Shown here piece by piece: positions 8,346 through 16,965 of a DNA stretch of 64,000 nucleotides (positions are counted from its first letter, which is position 1; each line of letters starts with the position of its first letter). The stretch comes from Caulobacter segnis (GTDB lineage: Bacteria > Pseudomonadota > Alphaproteobacteria > Caulobacterales > Caulobacteraceae), in contig NZ_JARQWW010000001.1 of the NCBI RefSeq assembly GCF_029543125.1, positions 806,001 to 870,000 on the forward strand, given 5' to 3'. The translations under genes were made by a program, and so were the position numbers. The notes beneath the pieces were generated by a model. That model made no database searches. It was not told the DNA's origin and saw only the letters and a list, made by a program, of their open reading frames with translations.

Positions 8346-8892
8346 GCGCCGCGCCGGCGTGAATCGGGATCATCAGCAGCAAGGCGAGCACAAGTCCCCA
8401 GTGCATCCATTCGGCCGCGGCCTCGATCGCCCAGAGCCGGGTGTTGGACAGGTCCTGCAAAGGCATCAGCGGCCAAGGAATGAAGCCGAGCGTCTCAAGC
8501 TGGCGGGTGCGGTCGGTTGCGGAGATCATCGCCCAGCCGCTCAAGGGCAGCCCGAAGAGGCAGATGTAGAAGACGTAGTGAGTGACGCGGGCGGCCAGGC
8601 TCTCCCAACCCGGCTTGTCGGCGTCATTGACCAAGTCAGGAGCCATCAAGCGCCAGGCCAGCCGGCCGACCACCAGGATCAGCATCAGTATTCCAACGGC
8701 GAAATGAACGTCGTAGGCGGCGACCATGGCGCCGCCGACCGGCTGGCGGCCCATCCAGAAACCCCAGCCGATCTGGAAGATCACGAGGACGACCATGCTC
8801 CAGTGGAAGACGATCGCCACGGGCGAGTAGCGCCCCTCGTCATGATGGCCGGCCGCCCATTCCAAGGCTTCCTGGAAGAGCCGGGCGATCAC
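8173..8892 (-). CDS. Cytochrome b561 family membrane protein
   Basis: A 239-residue b-type cytochrome of the cytochrome b561/CybB family, with four predicted transmembrane helices. Candidate heme ligands are the His residues in VFHWSMV, DVHFAVG, VTHYVFY and IPIHAGAALKHH. Such proteins move electrons between quinone and periplasmic acceptors. The start is placed at a GTG whose GTGA overlaps the stop of ctaG, giving an N-terminus with the expected distance to the first helix. The frame is also open further upstream inside ctaG. The C-terminal 50 or so residues are Arg-rich and overlap the cytochrome c4-like gene on the opposite strand. Confidence 0.87.
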   Translation of the reverse strand: MIARLFQEALEWAAGHHDEGRYSPVAIVFHWSMVVLVIFQIGWGFWMGRQPVGGAMVAAYDVHFAVGILMLILVVGRLAWRLMAPDLVNDADKPGWESLAARVTHYVFYICLFGLPLSGWAMISATDRTRQLETLGFIPWPLMPLQDLSNTRLWAIEAAAEWMHWGLVLALLLMIPIHAGAALKHHLIDRDDVFHAMLPVAPRLRPRRTRWQRRWRALEKQVASTAKGLWRGFVRPKAT

Positions 8893-9611
8893 GCGGCCAT
8901 CACCTTGGCCGGAGCCAGAAGACGGTTGAGGCGAAGCAGAGCCGCGATGAGATAGATCGCCGAGGCCGGCGCCCACATCAGAAGTCCGGCGGTCTGCTGA
9001 TCCTCCAGAGGCGTCAGACCGAAGGCCGTCGTCGTCAGCAGATGCGGTGCATAGAGCGGCAGGTCCGCGAAGGTCAGGACAGCGCCGAGCAGCCCCATGG
9101 CGATCATCGCCGCCAGAAGCACGCCGATGGAGGCCGGCGCCGAAGCGGCGGCGACGGAGCGCCAGAACAGAACCGAGGCTCCCAACAGGCTGAGCTGCAT
9201 GAGCCAGTAGGTGAGATCATCGGATAGCGCCGCCCCATAGGCCGCGGGCGCATGCCAACCCCATAGAACCGCGGTCTGAAGCGCGAGCATCAAGGCCAGC
9301 GGTCCCGCTCGACGCGTGGGCGTCGCGCAGGCCAACAGCGGGGCCGCGGCGCCGACGAGCAGGACGTGGTGGACCGTCCTCGCCGAAAACAGGGCCGAAC
9401 TCAAAGCGCAGAGCGGCGAAACGAAGCTGATGGCGAGCACGCCCATCGCCGCGATCCCGAATGCGCGTTCGCGCGCCCTGAGCCGCAGGATGATCGCCAA
9501 GGTCGCGGCGGCCAGCACCGCCAGCAGGACCGGGTCGAGGTTCCACGACGTCCACAGGTCCGAGGGCTTCGGCGCCGCCCCGCAGTAAGGCGTCCAGACG
9601 TCTTGCTCCAA
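8889..9611 (-). CDS. ctaG: Cytochrome c oxidase assembly protein, CtaG_Caa3 family
   Basis: A roughly 240-residue polytopic membrane protein of the Caa3-type CtaG family (distinct from Cox11), needed for assembly of caa3 oxidases. Recognisable segments are WTSWNLDPVLL near the N-terminus, TVHHVLLVGAAAPLL, and the C-terminal LTPLEDQQTAGLLMWAPA that is characteristic of this family. The start is a TTG at 9611, chosen because a strong AGGGAGG ribosome binding site sits 6 bases upstream and the protein then begins at the usual place. The frame is open for another 300 codons upstream, but that part is antisense to the next gene. It forms a two-gene unit with cytochrome b561. Confidence 0.87.
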   Translation of the reverse strand: MEQDVWTPYCGAAPKPSDLWTSWNLDPVLLAVLAAATLAIILRLRARERAFGIAAMGVLAISFVSPLCALSSALFSARTVHHVLLVGAAAPLLACATPTRRAGPLALMLALQTAVLWGWHAPAAYGAALSDDLTYWLMQLSLLGASVLFWRSVAAASAPASIGVLLAAMIAMGLLGAVLTFADLPLYAPHLLTTTAFGLTPLEDQQTAGLLMWAPASAIYLIAALLRLNRLLAPAKVMAA

Positions 9612-9779
9612 GTCCTCCCTCCCTATGGCTCCAGGCTCAACGCAAAAGGAGCCGAAATGGTTGGCGCAGGATGTGAACAGCGACGCCGTCGGCTTGCCGA
9701 CAGAGGAACGCCTTTGAAGTTCATGCCGTTTTGTCGGCCACACGCGCATGAGACTGCGCGCAAGATATGGGACATCGAT

Positions 9780-10712
9780 ATGTTTGGTGGCGACAAACTG
9801 GCCGCGCTCGGCGCCTTCAGCCCGCAGTTTCCGGACGCCGAGGCGCTGCACAGGGGTCTGGCGCACTGGAACCATCGCCGTCTGGCGACCGCCGTTCCCA
9901 CCGACGACTGGCGGGAGGAAATCAATGAGAACGCCCGCATGCAGCGCATTGAGGGTCACTTTATCGAGGCGTTCCGGGCGATGGTCGCGCCGCTGGTCAG
10001 CGACGTGCCCAGCGATCCCGATGGTTTCATCGCCTGGTTCGAGGCTCTGAAGGATGACGGCCCGGGCCAGTGGGATCCTCTGTTCGACTGGCTGGAAGGC
10101 GAGGCTTCCTACGAGGATCTCAAATGGTTCCTCACCCAGGAGGCCGCCGGCGAGGCGGGCTTCGACGATCTGGTGGCCATGACCCAGGTGAAGGTTCCGG
10201 ATCGCGCCAAGCTTGAACTGGCGCGCAACTACTGGGACGAAATGGGCCGGGGCAACGCCAAAGGGATGCATGGCCCCATGCTCACCCGCACGACGGCTCT
10301 GCTTGGTCTGACGCCCACCATCGACACGACGCTCTGGCAGTCGCTCTGCCTCGCCAACACCCTCACCGCCTTCGCCACCAGCCGCCGCTATGTCTGGCAC
10401 TCGATCGGGGCCCTGGGAGTCGTCGAACTGACGGCGCCCACGCGGGTTGCGTGCGTGGACGCCGGCCTCAAACGGGTCGGCGCGCCGCCGGAAGCGCGCA
10501 AGTATTTCGCGCTTCACGCACAGCTGGACATCGAGCATTCGAAGGCTTGGAACGCCGAGGCGCTGATCCCGCTCGTCTCCGAGGATCCATCACGCGCCCG
10601 GTTCCTGGCGGAAGGCGCCCTCATGCGCCTGATCTGCGGCGAGCAGTGTTTCGACACCTATCGGGCGCACCTTTGGGCGCACACCCACCCGGTCGTCTAC
10701 GCCGCTGAGTGA
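9780..10712 (+). CDS. Heme-oxygenase-like iron-containing redox enzyme family protein
   Basis: A helical protein of about 310 residues that matches the iron-containing redox enzyme family (PF14518; heme-oxygenase-like diiron oxidase/oxygenase fold). Visible features are an early Glu/His helix (QRIEGHFIEAFRAMV), a central acidic helix (YEDLKWFLTQEAAGEAGFDDLVAM) and the late DIEHSKAW motif, which together could supply Glu/Asp/His metal ligands. Family members oxidise fatty acids, amino acids or small metabolites with O2; the substrate here is unknown. The start is ambiguous between ATG 9780 (GGGA about 10 bases ahead) and ATG 9723. It is divergent from ctaG and has no obvious operon partner. 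Confidence 0.8.
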   Translation: MFGGDKLAALGAFSPQFPDAEALHRGLAHWNHRRLATAVPTDDWREEINENARMQRIEGHFIEAFRAMVAPLVSDVPSDPDGFIAWFEALKDDGPGQWDPLFDWLEGEASYEDLKWFLTQEAAGEAGFDDLVAMTQVKVPDRAKLELARNYWDEMGRGNAKGMHGPMLTRTTALLGLTPTIDTTLWQSLCLANTLTAFATSRRYVWHSIGALGVVELTAPTRVACVDAGLKRVGAPPEARKYFALHAQLDIEHSKAWNAEALIPLVSEDPSRARFLAEGALMRLICGEQCFDTYRAHLWAHTHPVVYAAE

Positions 10713-10910
10713 GCCTTTAGGTCCAGCGACCGCCATTGCCCCGCCGTCGGCGCCGATCCGGTGAAACCGGCTAGCTGGCCCCAAGTGTCAGGCTGCTCGG
10801 CCCTTTGAACCCTTCGCCGGCTTCGCGGATCCACGCAACTTGGCGCCCCGCCTCCGAAGCGGTGCGCGGCATCCGGCAGTGGCTGGTGCGCAATGCTCAT
10901 ATCTGCTAAA

Positions 10911-10928
10911 TGACCAACTAGATGGTCA
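10911..10928. promoter_or_regulatory. Palindrome upstream of the toxin-antitoxin pair, candidate autoregulatory operator
   Basis: An 18-base near-perfect palindrome, TGACCA-A-CTAG-A-TGGTCA, with only one mismatched pair. It lies directly ahead of the antitoxin ribosome binding site (AGGAG at 10928-10932). Phd/YefM antitoxins normally repress their own operon by binding such palindromes, so this is the likely operator. Confidence 0.6.
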
Positions 10929-10939
10929 GGAGCCGTGAG

Positions 10940-11182
10940 ATGGACATGATCAGCCTGGCCCAGGCCAAGGCCCATCTGAGTGAGTTGGTGGACCGTGCTG
11001 AAGCGGGTGAAGCCATAGCGATCACCCGCCGCGGCAAGACCGTCGCGCGCCTTACAGCGGCTCCCAGCCCTCGCAAACCGGTCGATGCGATGGCCCTGAA
11101 AGCCCTGACAGCCTCCGCACCGGTGCAAGAGCAGGGCGCAGCCGAGTTCATACGCTTGATGCGCGATGATGATCGGTACTGA
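10940..11182 (+). CDS. Phd/YefM family antitoxin
   Basis: An 80-residue antitoxin. The N-terminal Phd/YefM DNA-binding fold is visible in [20 protein letters not shown] followed by [16 protein letters not shown], and the C-terminal half ([12 protein letters not shown]) would wrap and neutralise the toxin. The start at 10940 is preceded by AGGAG with 7-base spacing; an in-frame ATG at 10922 lies inside the palindrome and is less likely. The stop overlaps the toxin ATG by one base (TGATG), the usual coupling for these pairs. Confidence 0.9.
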   Translation: MDMISLAQAKAHLSELVDRAEAGEAIAITRRGKTVARLTAAPSPRKPVDAMALKALTASAPVQEQGAAEFIRLMRDDDRY

Positions 11183-11607
11183 TGCTGTACCTCGACACCT
11201 CGCTCATCATCGCTGCACTTTGCGCCGAACCGGCCACCCATCAAATTCAGACCTGGCTTGCCTCGCAAAAGCCCGATCAGTTGCTGATCAGCGATTGGAC
11301 CGTCACCGAGGTGTCTTCAGCCTTGGCGCTTAAGGTTCGAACAGATCAGATCGATCTTGCGCATCGCGCCGCGGCGACTGCAGCCTTCAATTCACTCGTC
11401 GCCGAAAGCTTCACCGTAGTGGGCGTCTCGAAGACACAATTTCGGACCGCCGCGCGCTTTGTCGAGCAGCATAGCTTGGGGCTTAGAGCCGGCGATGCGC
11501 TGCATTTGGCGGTCGCCTTTGATCATGGCGCACGGGTGCAGACCCTAGACAGACGCATGGCTGACGCCGGCATGAGTTTGGGAATTCCTACCGAGTTGTT
11601 GGCCTGA
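11182..11607 (+). CDS. PIN-domain ribonuclease toxin (VapC type)
   Basis: A 141-residue PIN-domain protein, the toxin of a type II pair. The four acidic residues that bind catalytic Mg2+ are visible: Asp5 (MLYLDTSLI), Glu43 (TVTEVSSAL), Asp105 (RAGDALHLA) and Asp123 (VQTLDRRMA). Family members cleave specific tRNAs or rRNA to stop growth. Length and motif spacing are normal, so it appears intact. The partner antitoxin is of the Phd/YefM type, which commonly pairs with this PIN subfamily. Chromosomal pairs like this are frequent and need not mark a mobile element; I saw no integrase or transposase nearby. Confidence 0.9.
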   Translation: MLYLDTSLIIAALCAEPATHQIQTWLASQKPDQLLISDWTVTEVSSALALKVRTDQIDLAHRAAATAAFNSLVAESFTVVGVSKTQFRTAARFVEQHSLGLRAGDALHLAVAFDHGARVQTLDRRMADAGMSLGIPTELLA

Positions 11608-11744
11608 AACGCGCAGCATCGTCGACGTGTCGCCCACCTGCTCGTCGATGCCTGTCACCCCGCCTCGTACGGGGCAGGGCTGATCGCCGAAGAACCATTC
11701 GTCTCGATCACCTCTTCTAGCCGTACGCGCGGCCAGGCCGCCTC

Positions 11745-12770
11745 CTATCGGAAATCCGAAAGCCAGCGATGGAAGGCGGCCATGCGGGTGTGGGCGTCCT
11801 TGTCGGTGATCTGCGCGTCGTCCGCCGGCGGCCGCGTGGGGATGAACAGGCCCGAACCGCGGATTTCGCTCGGCGCATAACCGAACTGGCGCCGGAACGC
11901 CCGGCTGAAATGCGCCTCGTTGGCGAAGCCGAAAGCGTCGGCCACATCGGCGATGCGGCGGCGCTCGTCCGGATCGGCCAGGGCCTGGTGAACCGCTGCC
12001 AGGCGTCGGGACTGGATGTAGCGCGCCACCCCGCCCTCCTCGTTGAAGAGGGCGTAGAGGGTCGAGCGCGAAATGCGCAGGCGAGCCTGCAGGGTCTCGG
12101 CCGACAGGTCCGGGTCGAGCAGCTCCGCCTCGATCAGGCGCCGGGCCTGCCGGCGAAGGGTGGCGTGCAAGGGCGCCGCCGCCCGCTCGTTGTTCTCGGC
12201 GCCGGGGGCGAGACAGGCTGCCAGCAGAGCCTGGGTCGCCGCCGCAGCCCGCGGCGCCTCCTCCAGGGTCATCTGATCGGCGGCGTCGGCGAGGGAGATC
12301 ATGTAGTCGCCCAAAAGCCGGCCGAGCGCCCCGTCGACGGTGCGGCCATGCAGAGCGTCGGCGTTGTTCATCACCGCATCCATGGCGTCCCGGGACACGA
12401 ACAGGCAGACGCAATCCATGGCGGCCGGCGGACGCACCAGCGCCTGCCCCATGTCCATGATCATGATCGGCGTGCGGTCCACCGGCCGGTTGTCGGCGCC
12501 GCGGATGAAATCGAAGCGCACCACATAGTAGTCCAGCTGGTCGGCCCGGATTTTCAACGGCGTGCGCTCATAGGCCAGGGCGTCCACCCGCGTGCCGCCG
12601 ACGATCACCGGGCCCAGGTGAGCGCTCAGCGCCTCGCCGGAGAAACGCTTCGGATCGTCCGGCGTGGCGGCGATGTCGAACATGGGCGCGATGGCCGACC
12701 GCCAGGCCTCCAGGCGCTCGCGCTCGTCAAAGTCGCCGGTTGAGAACTTCAACAGCGGAATGGTCGACAT
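11745..12770 (-). CDS. AraC family transcriptional regulator
   Basis: A 341-residue regulator. The N-terminal 190 or so residues match the AraC-binding-like ligand-sensing domain (PLKIRADQLDYYVVRFDF, MIMDMGQALVRPP). The C-terminal AraC/XylS DNA-binding domain has two helix-turn-helix units, first ETLQARLRISRSTLYALF and second IADVADAFGFANEAHFSRAF followed by FRRQFGYAPSEIR. It is divergent from the large RTX/Calx-beta gene with a 163-base gap, which makes that gene a natural target. No inducer can be predicted. Confidence 0.9.
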   Translation of the reverse strand: MSTIPLLKFSTGDFDERERLEAWRSAIAPMFDIAATPDDPKRFSGEALSAHLGPVIVGGTRVDALAYERTPLKIRADQLDYYVVRFDFIRGADNRPVDRTPIMIMDMGQALVRPPAAMDCVCLFVSRDAMDAVMNNADALHGRTVDGALGRLLGDYMISLADAADQMTLEEAPRAAAATQALLAACLAPGAENNERAAAPLHATLRRQARRLIEAELLDPDLSAETLQARLRISRSTLYALFNEEGGVARYIQSRRLAAVHQALADPDERRRIADVADAFGFANEAHFSRAFRRQFGYAPSEIRGSGLFIPTRPPADDAQITDKDAHTRMAAFHRWLSDFR

Positions 12771-12933
12771 GGCCCGTCACTCCAAGCAGGACCGCCCCCT
12801 AGCGGTCGCGGATGGGGCCGTCAGCCCTCCACCCGACACTGCTGGACGTCAGGACAAATCTTTGGACGCCGGGTCAATCCCTTCTGTGCGCCTGCACGCT
12901 AGAGGCGAACCTCAATCAAAAGGGGAGGCGGTC

Positions 12934-15489
12934 ATGGCAGGGTTGTTTCAGTGGCAGGGCGGCAACGGAAACTGGTTCCAGATTTACCGCGGCCTGAGCA
13001 GGGACTTCGTTGCAGACGACTTCTACACCGCCCTCAGCCCGCTCGCCGGTCAGACCTTGCGGATCACCTATGACGCGTCGGCGGATACCGGGGAGGCTGC
13101 GTCCAGTCCGTATCGCGTCGAGCTGGCGTCCAGCCAACATGTCCTCCTGTCCGAACAGGGTTACAGCCTCGTGGGCCACCTGCCCGTGCGGTTCGACGCT
13201 TCGGCCTTCACCGCGGCGGTCAATCTCGCCTCGGGTCCCAGCGCGGACATCCTGATCGGCGGCTCTGCGGCGGACCGCCTGCGCGGCGGTTCGGGCGCCG
13301 ACACCCTGACCGGCGGCGCCGGCGACGATGTCTTCGCCGGAACCCTGGCCGAGATGGCCGGTGATGTGATCAGCGACTTCGCGCCCGGGGACGTGCTGCA
13401 GATTTTTGACGCCGCCGGCCTGACGGCGGTGCTCGGCGACGGCAATGTGCTGACCATCGGCGGCGTCGACATCACACTGGACGCCGGCGCCGACTATAGC
13501 GGCTATGTCCTGCGCCAGGGCGATCTCTTCGGCTATCGCACGATCAGCTTCGCCTTGCCCTCGACCGCCATCGAAGCTGTCGACGCCGACAAGGACGAAG
13601 GCGGCGCCGCCGACCTCACCCCCTTCACGTTCCGCGTCACCCGCGACGGGCCGCTCGACGCGGCGGCCAGCGTCACCTGGACGGTGAGCGGCACGGGCTC
13701 CGACGCCGCTGACGCCGACGACTTCATCGCCGTGACCGGTCTCGTCGAATTCGAACCGGGTGAAGACAGCGTCGAGATCACCATCCAGGTGCGCGGCGAC
13801 GACGAGCGCGAGCCGCACGAGAACTTCGTCGTCGCCCTCAGCGACCCGACCGGCGTGGCGCTCGGAACGCAGTCCGAGGCCTATGGCTGGGTGCGCAATG
13901 ACGACGGCCCCAATCAGAGCGTCGCCATCGACCCCAACGCCATGTGGACCAGCCTCTATGGCGCCGAGGGGTGGATCGACGAGGGCCGGGAGATGTCGGT
14001 CGAGCTCACCCGTTCGGGCGACCTGCGCGAGGCGCTCGAGATCGACTGGTCGGTCGGGCCGGCGACCGCGGGCGCCTCGGCCGACGAGGACGACTTCGAA
14101 GACGGCGTCTGGCCGTCCGGCACGGCGCTGTTCGAGGCGGGCTCCTCCACGGCCATCGTGCGCTTCCACGTGCGCGGCGACGCGGATCATGAGCCGGACG
14201 AGCGCTTCATCTTCAGCATCGCCCCCGACCCGGCCAAGGCCGATTTCGACCCTGACGCCCTGACCATCGAGGGTCGCATCAACAACGATGACGCCACCTC
14301 CACGCCGGGGGTGTCGATCCGCAGCGACGCGCCGGCCCGGGCCGAAGGCGATGAGGGCGATGAGACGGTCTTCACCTTCACCGTGGAGCGGTCCGGCGAT
14401 GACCTGTCGCAATGGACCTATGTGGACTGGACGCTTGCGCCGCGCGGCGCCCATCCCGCCGATCTCGATGACATGGTCGACGGCCAGGACTACGAGGGCT
14501 ACCTGACCTTCGCTCCCGGCGAGACCACAAAAACCATCACGCTCATCGCCAAGGGCGACGCCGATCCCGAAGCCGACGAGACCTTCAGCATCATCATCAC
14601 CGCCCGGGGCGCGCAGGTGGAGATCGATCGCGTGAACGGAACGATCCTCGACGACGACACCCCCGAGCCCGAGCCGGAGCCCCAACCGGAACCGGAGCCT
14701 GAACCCGAACCGGAACCGGAACCGTCGCTCACACCCGACCGCATCGAAAGCGGCTTCGACGCCGTCGCGGGACTTCAGCCGGGATCAACCAAAGGGGCGA
14801 CCCCGAATCTGACCTTGCCGGACGGCTCGATCGTCGCCAATCCGCTCTATGCGGCGCAGCGGGCGCTCTTGGACCTGATCGCCCGGTTCGAGGCGGGTCT
14901 CGCCACGCGCGAGCAGGTTGTCGAGGGCGTCGTCGAGCTGGCCAGGCCCACCTCGGCGGTGGCGCTGCAGGCCTATCAGTTCTTCACGGGTCAGGCGCCG
15001 AGCCGGGCCGGTCTGTCCTGGCTGGTGGACAGTCCCGACAATCCCAACGACCTGACCGACGCCTATTACGCCCGCTTCAGCGAGGCGAACCGCTATTTGA
15101 ACTTCGCGGTGAATCTCGGTGTCGAGGGCGAGGGCGCAGGCGCGTTCACCGCCAGCTATGGCGCACTGGATTTCGCGAGCGCCGTGCGCAAGGCCTATGA
15201 CGTCGTCATCGGCCTGGACGAAGCCGGCGCCGGCGGCGTCGACGTTGAGGCGGCGCTGGCCTGGCTGACCAGCCAACAGGCCTACTTCGAAAGCTTCGCC
15301 GGCTCTGCGCTGGGCGGCAAGGCGGCCATGGTCGGCTACCTGATGTTCGCGGGCATGGAGGCCAGGGTCGGGCGCTACTATTCAGCCACGCACGACTGGC
15401 TGGAAGGTGCGTTCGACGGCGAAGGAGCCTACGGCGCCCCCCTGCTGGGCGCCGCGCAGAGCCTCCCCGCCGGACCGGACCTGATCTAG
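12934..15489 (+). CDS. Exported RTX / Calx-beta / DUF4214 multidomain protein
   Basis: An 851-residue acidic protein. Residues 1-100 are unassigned. About 105-135 carry RTX-like Ca2+-binding nonapeptides (LRGGSGADTLTGGAGDDVF). Three Calx-beta domains follow at about 205-325, 330-455 and 460-575, each ending in a short Asp-rich turn (VRNDDG, INNDDA, ILDDDT). A Pro-Glu repeat linker spans about 577-598, and a DUF4214 region about 640-850. There is no N-terminal signal peptide, which with RTX repeats suggests type I secretion; no exporter genes are adjacent. The start is backed by AGGGGAGG at 12921-12928. An adhesin or surface-layer role is inference. A 7-bp inverted repeat at 15476-15494 spans the stop codon. 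Confidence 0.85.
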   Translation: MAGLFQWQGGNGNWFQIYRGLSRDFVADDFYTALSPLAGQTLRITYDASADTGEAASSPYRVELASSQHVLLSEQGYSLVGHLPVRFDASAFTAAVNLASGPSADILIGGSAADRLRGGSGADTLTGGAGDDVFAGTLAEMAGDVISDFAPGDVLQIFDAAGLTAVLGDGNVLTIGGVDITLDAGADYSGYVLRQGDLFGYRTISFALPSTAIEAVDADKDEGGAADLTPFTFRVTRDGPLDAAASVTWTVSGTGSDAADADDFIAVTGLVEFEPGEDSVEITIQVRGDDEREPHENFVVALSDPTGVALGTQSEAYGWVRNDDGPNQSVAIDPNAMWTSLYGAEGWIDEGREMSVELTRSGDLREALEIDWSVGPATAGASADEDDFEDGVWPSGTALFEAGSSTAIVRFHVRGDADHEPDERFIFSIAPDPAKADFDPDALTIEGRINNDDATSTPGVSIRSDAPARAEGDEGDETVFTFTVERSGDDLSQWTYVDWTLAPRGAHPADLDDMVDGQDYEGYLTFAPGETTKTITLIAKGDADPEADETFSIIITARGAQVEIDRVNGTILDDDTPEPEPEPQPEPEPEPEPEPEPSLTPDRIESGFDAVAGLQPGSTKGATPNLTLPDGSIVANPLYAAQRALLDLIARFEAGLATREQVVEGVVELARPTSAVALQAYQFFTGQAPSRAGLSWLVDSPDNPNDLTDAYYARFSEANRYLNFAVNLGVEGEGAGAFTASYGALDFASAVRKAYDVVIGLDEAGAGGVDVEAALAWLTSQQAYFESFAGSALGGKAAMVGYLMFAGMEARVGRYYSATHDWLEGAFDGEGAYGAPLLGAAQSLPAGPDLI

Positions 15490-15497
15490 GTCCGCCG

Positions 15498-15620
15498 ATG
15501 CGCAGCTTTCGGCATGTGCTCTCAAGCCTGGTCTGCCGGCATGTCTGGCGCCCCAGCCTGTCGTGGCCCGGCGTGATGGTCTGCCGGCGCTGCGGCAAGC
15601 GCATTCACCTGGACGGCTGA
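15498..15620 (+). CDS. Possible 40-residue zinc-ribbon-like peptide
   Basis: A small open frame, 40 residues, starting 8 bases after the previous stop codon. It contains C-x2-H (CRHVW) and C-x2-C (VCRRCGKRIH) pairs about 13 residues apart, a spacing that would suit a single zinc-binding ribbon, and is strongly basic. I cannot name a family. No clear ribosome binding site precedes it, so it would depend on coupling to the upstream gene. The rest of the gap, 15621-15828, shows no further gene and presumably holds the alternative oxidase promoter. Coding status is uncertain. Confidence 0.4.
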   Translation: MRSFRHVLSSLVCRHVWRPSLSWPGVMVCRRCGKRIHLDG

Positions 15621-15828
15621 TCGCCGGCGGCGGCATGCCCACAAGCTGCACCGTTGAGACAATCTCCGCCTGACCGATCCGAGGCCGGGCGGGTCTGTGC
15701 GGCTTCGGGGGGAGGGTCGTTCTGTGGAAACTACGTAGTGGCAACCCACAAATATCGCGGCTGTGCGCTCGGGGATATCAAACCGTCATCCGGCGAACCT
15801 GATCGCCGCACAGCACAAGGGGTCAGCC

Positions 15829-16515
15829 ATGACCGCGCCTATCGTCGACATCGTCCACCATAACCCCAAGGGGATTTCGGACCGGATCGCCTACGGGTTC
15901 GTCAAGGCGCTGCGCTTTTGCGCCGACACCTTCTTCGCCAAGCGCTACGGCCACCGCGCCATCGTCCTGGAGACCGTGGCGGCTGTGCCCGGCATGGTCG
16001 GCGCCACGCTGACCCACCTGAAGTGCCTGCGCCGGATGGAGGACGACCGCGGCTGGATCAAGACGCTGATGGACGAGGCCGAGAACGAACGCATGCACCT
16101 GATGACCTTCATCGAGGTGGCCAAGCCGACCGCCTTCGAACGGTTCGTCGTCGTCGCCGTCCAGTGGGTCTTCTATCTGTTCTTCTTCGGCCTCTACCTG
16201 ATCTCGGCCAAGACCGCCCACCGCGTGGTCGGCTACTTCGAGGAGGAGGCGGTGATCAGCTACACCCACTACCTGGCCGAGATTGACGAAGGCCGCAGCG
16301 AGAATGTCGCCGCGCCCGCCATCGCCAAGCAGTACTGGAGCCTCCCGGACAACGCGACGCTGCGCGACGTGGTCGAGGTTGTGCGCGCCGACGAGGCCCA
16401 TCACCGCGACGTCAACCACGGCTTCGCCAATGAGATCGCGGGCCTGGAAGCCACGCCCATCGCCCCTTGCCCGCCGCACTGGGCCCTGGAGCCGATCTGG
16501 AAGAAGGCCGCCTAA
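15829..16515 (+). CDS. aox: Alternative oxidase (cyanide-insensitive quinol oxidase)
   Basis: A 228-residue non-heme diiron quinol oxidase of the alternative oxidase family, which reduces O2 with ubiquinol and pumps no protons. All diiron ligands are in place: Glu48 (LETVA), Glu87 and His90 (ENERMHL), Glu139 (FEEEA), and Glu189 and His192 (ADEAHH). Membrane-associating hydrophobic stretches lie at about 45-62 and 108-127. The start has an AAGGGG ribosome binding site. This oxidase is best known from plants and fungi but occurs in some proteobacteria. It is followed by globin and DUF1971 genes linked to nitrogen-oxide stress, suggesting an oxidase for conditions that inhibit heme-copper enzymes. 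Confidence 0.93.
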   Translation: MTAPIVDIVHHNPKGISDRIAYGFVKALRFCADTFFAKRYGHRAIVLETVAAVPGMVGATLTHLKCLRRMEDDRGWIKTLMDEAENERMHLMTFIEVAKPTAFERFVVVAVQWVFYLFFFGLYLISAKTAHRVVGYFEEEAVISYTHYLAEIDEGRSENVAAPAIAKQYWSLPDNATLRDVVEVVRADEAHHRDVNHGFANEIAGLEATPIAPCPPHWALEPIWKKAA

Positions 16516-16573
16516 GAGTGGCCCGCGCCTCGTCGCCCCGCACCGCCGGGGTGACGAGGATGCGCGTCAACAC

Positions 16574-16965
16574 ATGCACATGATCATGACCGCTCCCGCC
16601 CTTCAGCCGGATCCGGAAGATCAACTGCCGGCCCTGATGGAGCGCTTGTACGCGCGCGCTCGCGAAGACGAGGCTCTGGGGCCGGTGTTCAGCGGGGCTA
16701 TCGAGGACTGGCCGCACCATCTGGGCGTGCCGGCCGATTTCTGGTCGTCGGTGATGCTGACCACCGGCCGCTTCAAGGGCAACCCGATGGCCGCCCGCTT
16801 CAAGCACGCCAAGCCGATCGAACGCAGATGTTCGAACGCTGGTTCGCCCTTTGGAAGCTCACCACGCAGGAGCCGTTGAACCCCGCCGCGGCCGCGCAAT
16901 TGCAGGCCCGGGCGGAACGGATCGCCAACAGCCTTCGCATGCCCTTCAGTTCAAGGCGACCTTGA
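16574..16965 (+). pseudogene. Group III truncated hemoglobin, frameshifted
   Basis: The first 82 or so codons read as a group III truncated hemoglobin (LYARAREDEALGPVFSGAI, then FWSSVMLTTGRFKGNPMAARF, KPIE). After KPIE the frame goes wrong and would end at 16879 in unrelated residues. In another phase the missing end continues at once from 16828: MFERWFALWKLTTQEP through ERIANSLRMPF, stopping at 16965. Restoring one base near 16823 gives KPIE-PQ-MFERW and a normal 130-residue protein. The break is therefore a one-base deletion, real or a base-calling error. Trimeric ATG options at 16574, 16580 and 16586 leave the start open. The intact family binds O2 or NO. Confidence 0.82.

Noticed and set aside
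10911..11607. Toxin-antitoxin pair as evidence of a genomic island
   Set aside because: No integrase, transposase, tRNA or boundary repeat is nearby, and base composition is like the neighbours.
14664..14735. Short tandem repeats that could suggest a CRISPR or VNTR array
   Set aside because: They encode the Pro-Glu linker within an open reading frame; no spacers or cas genes are present.
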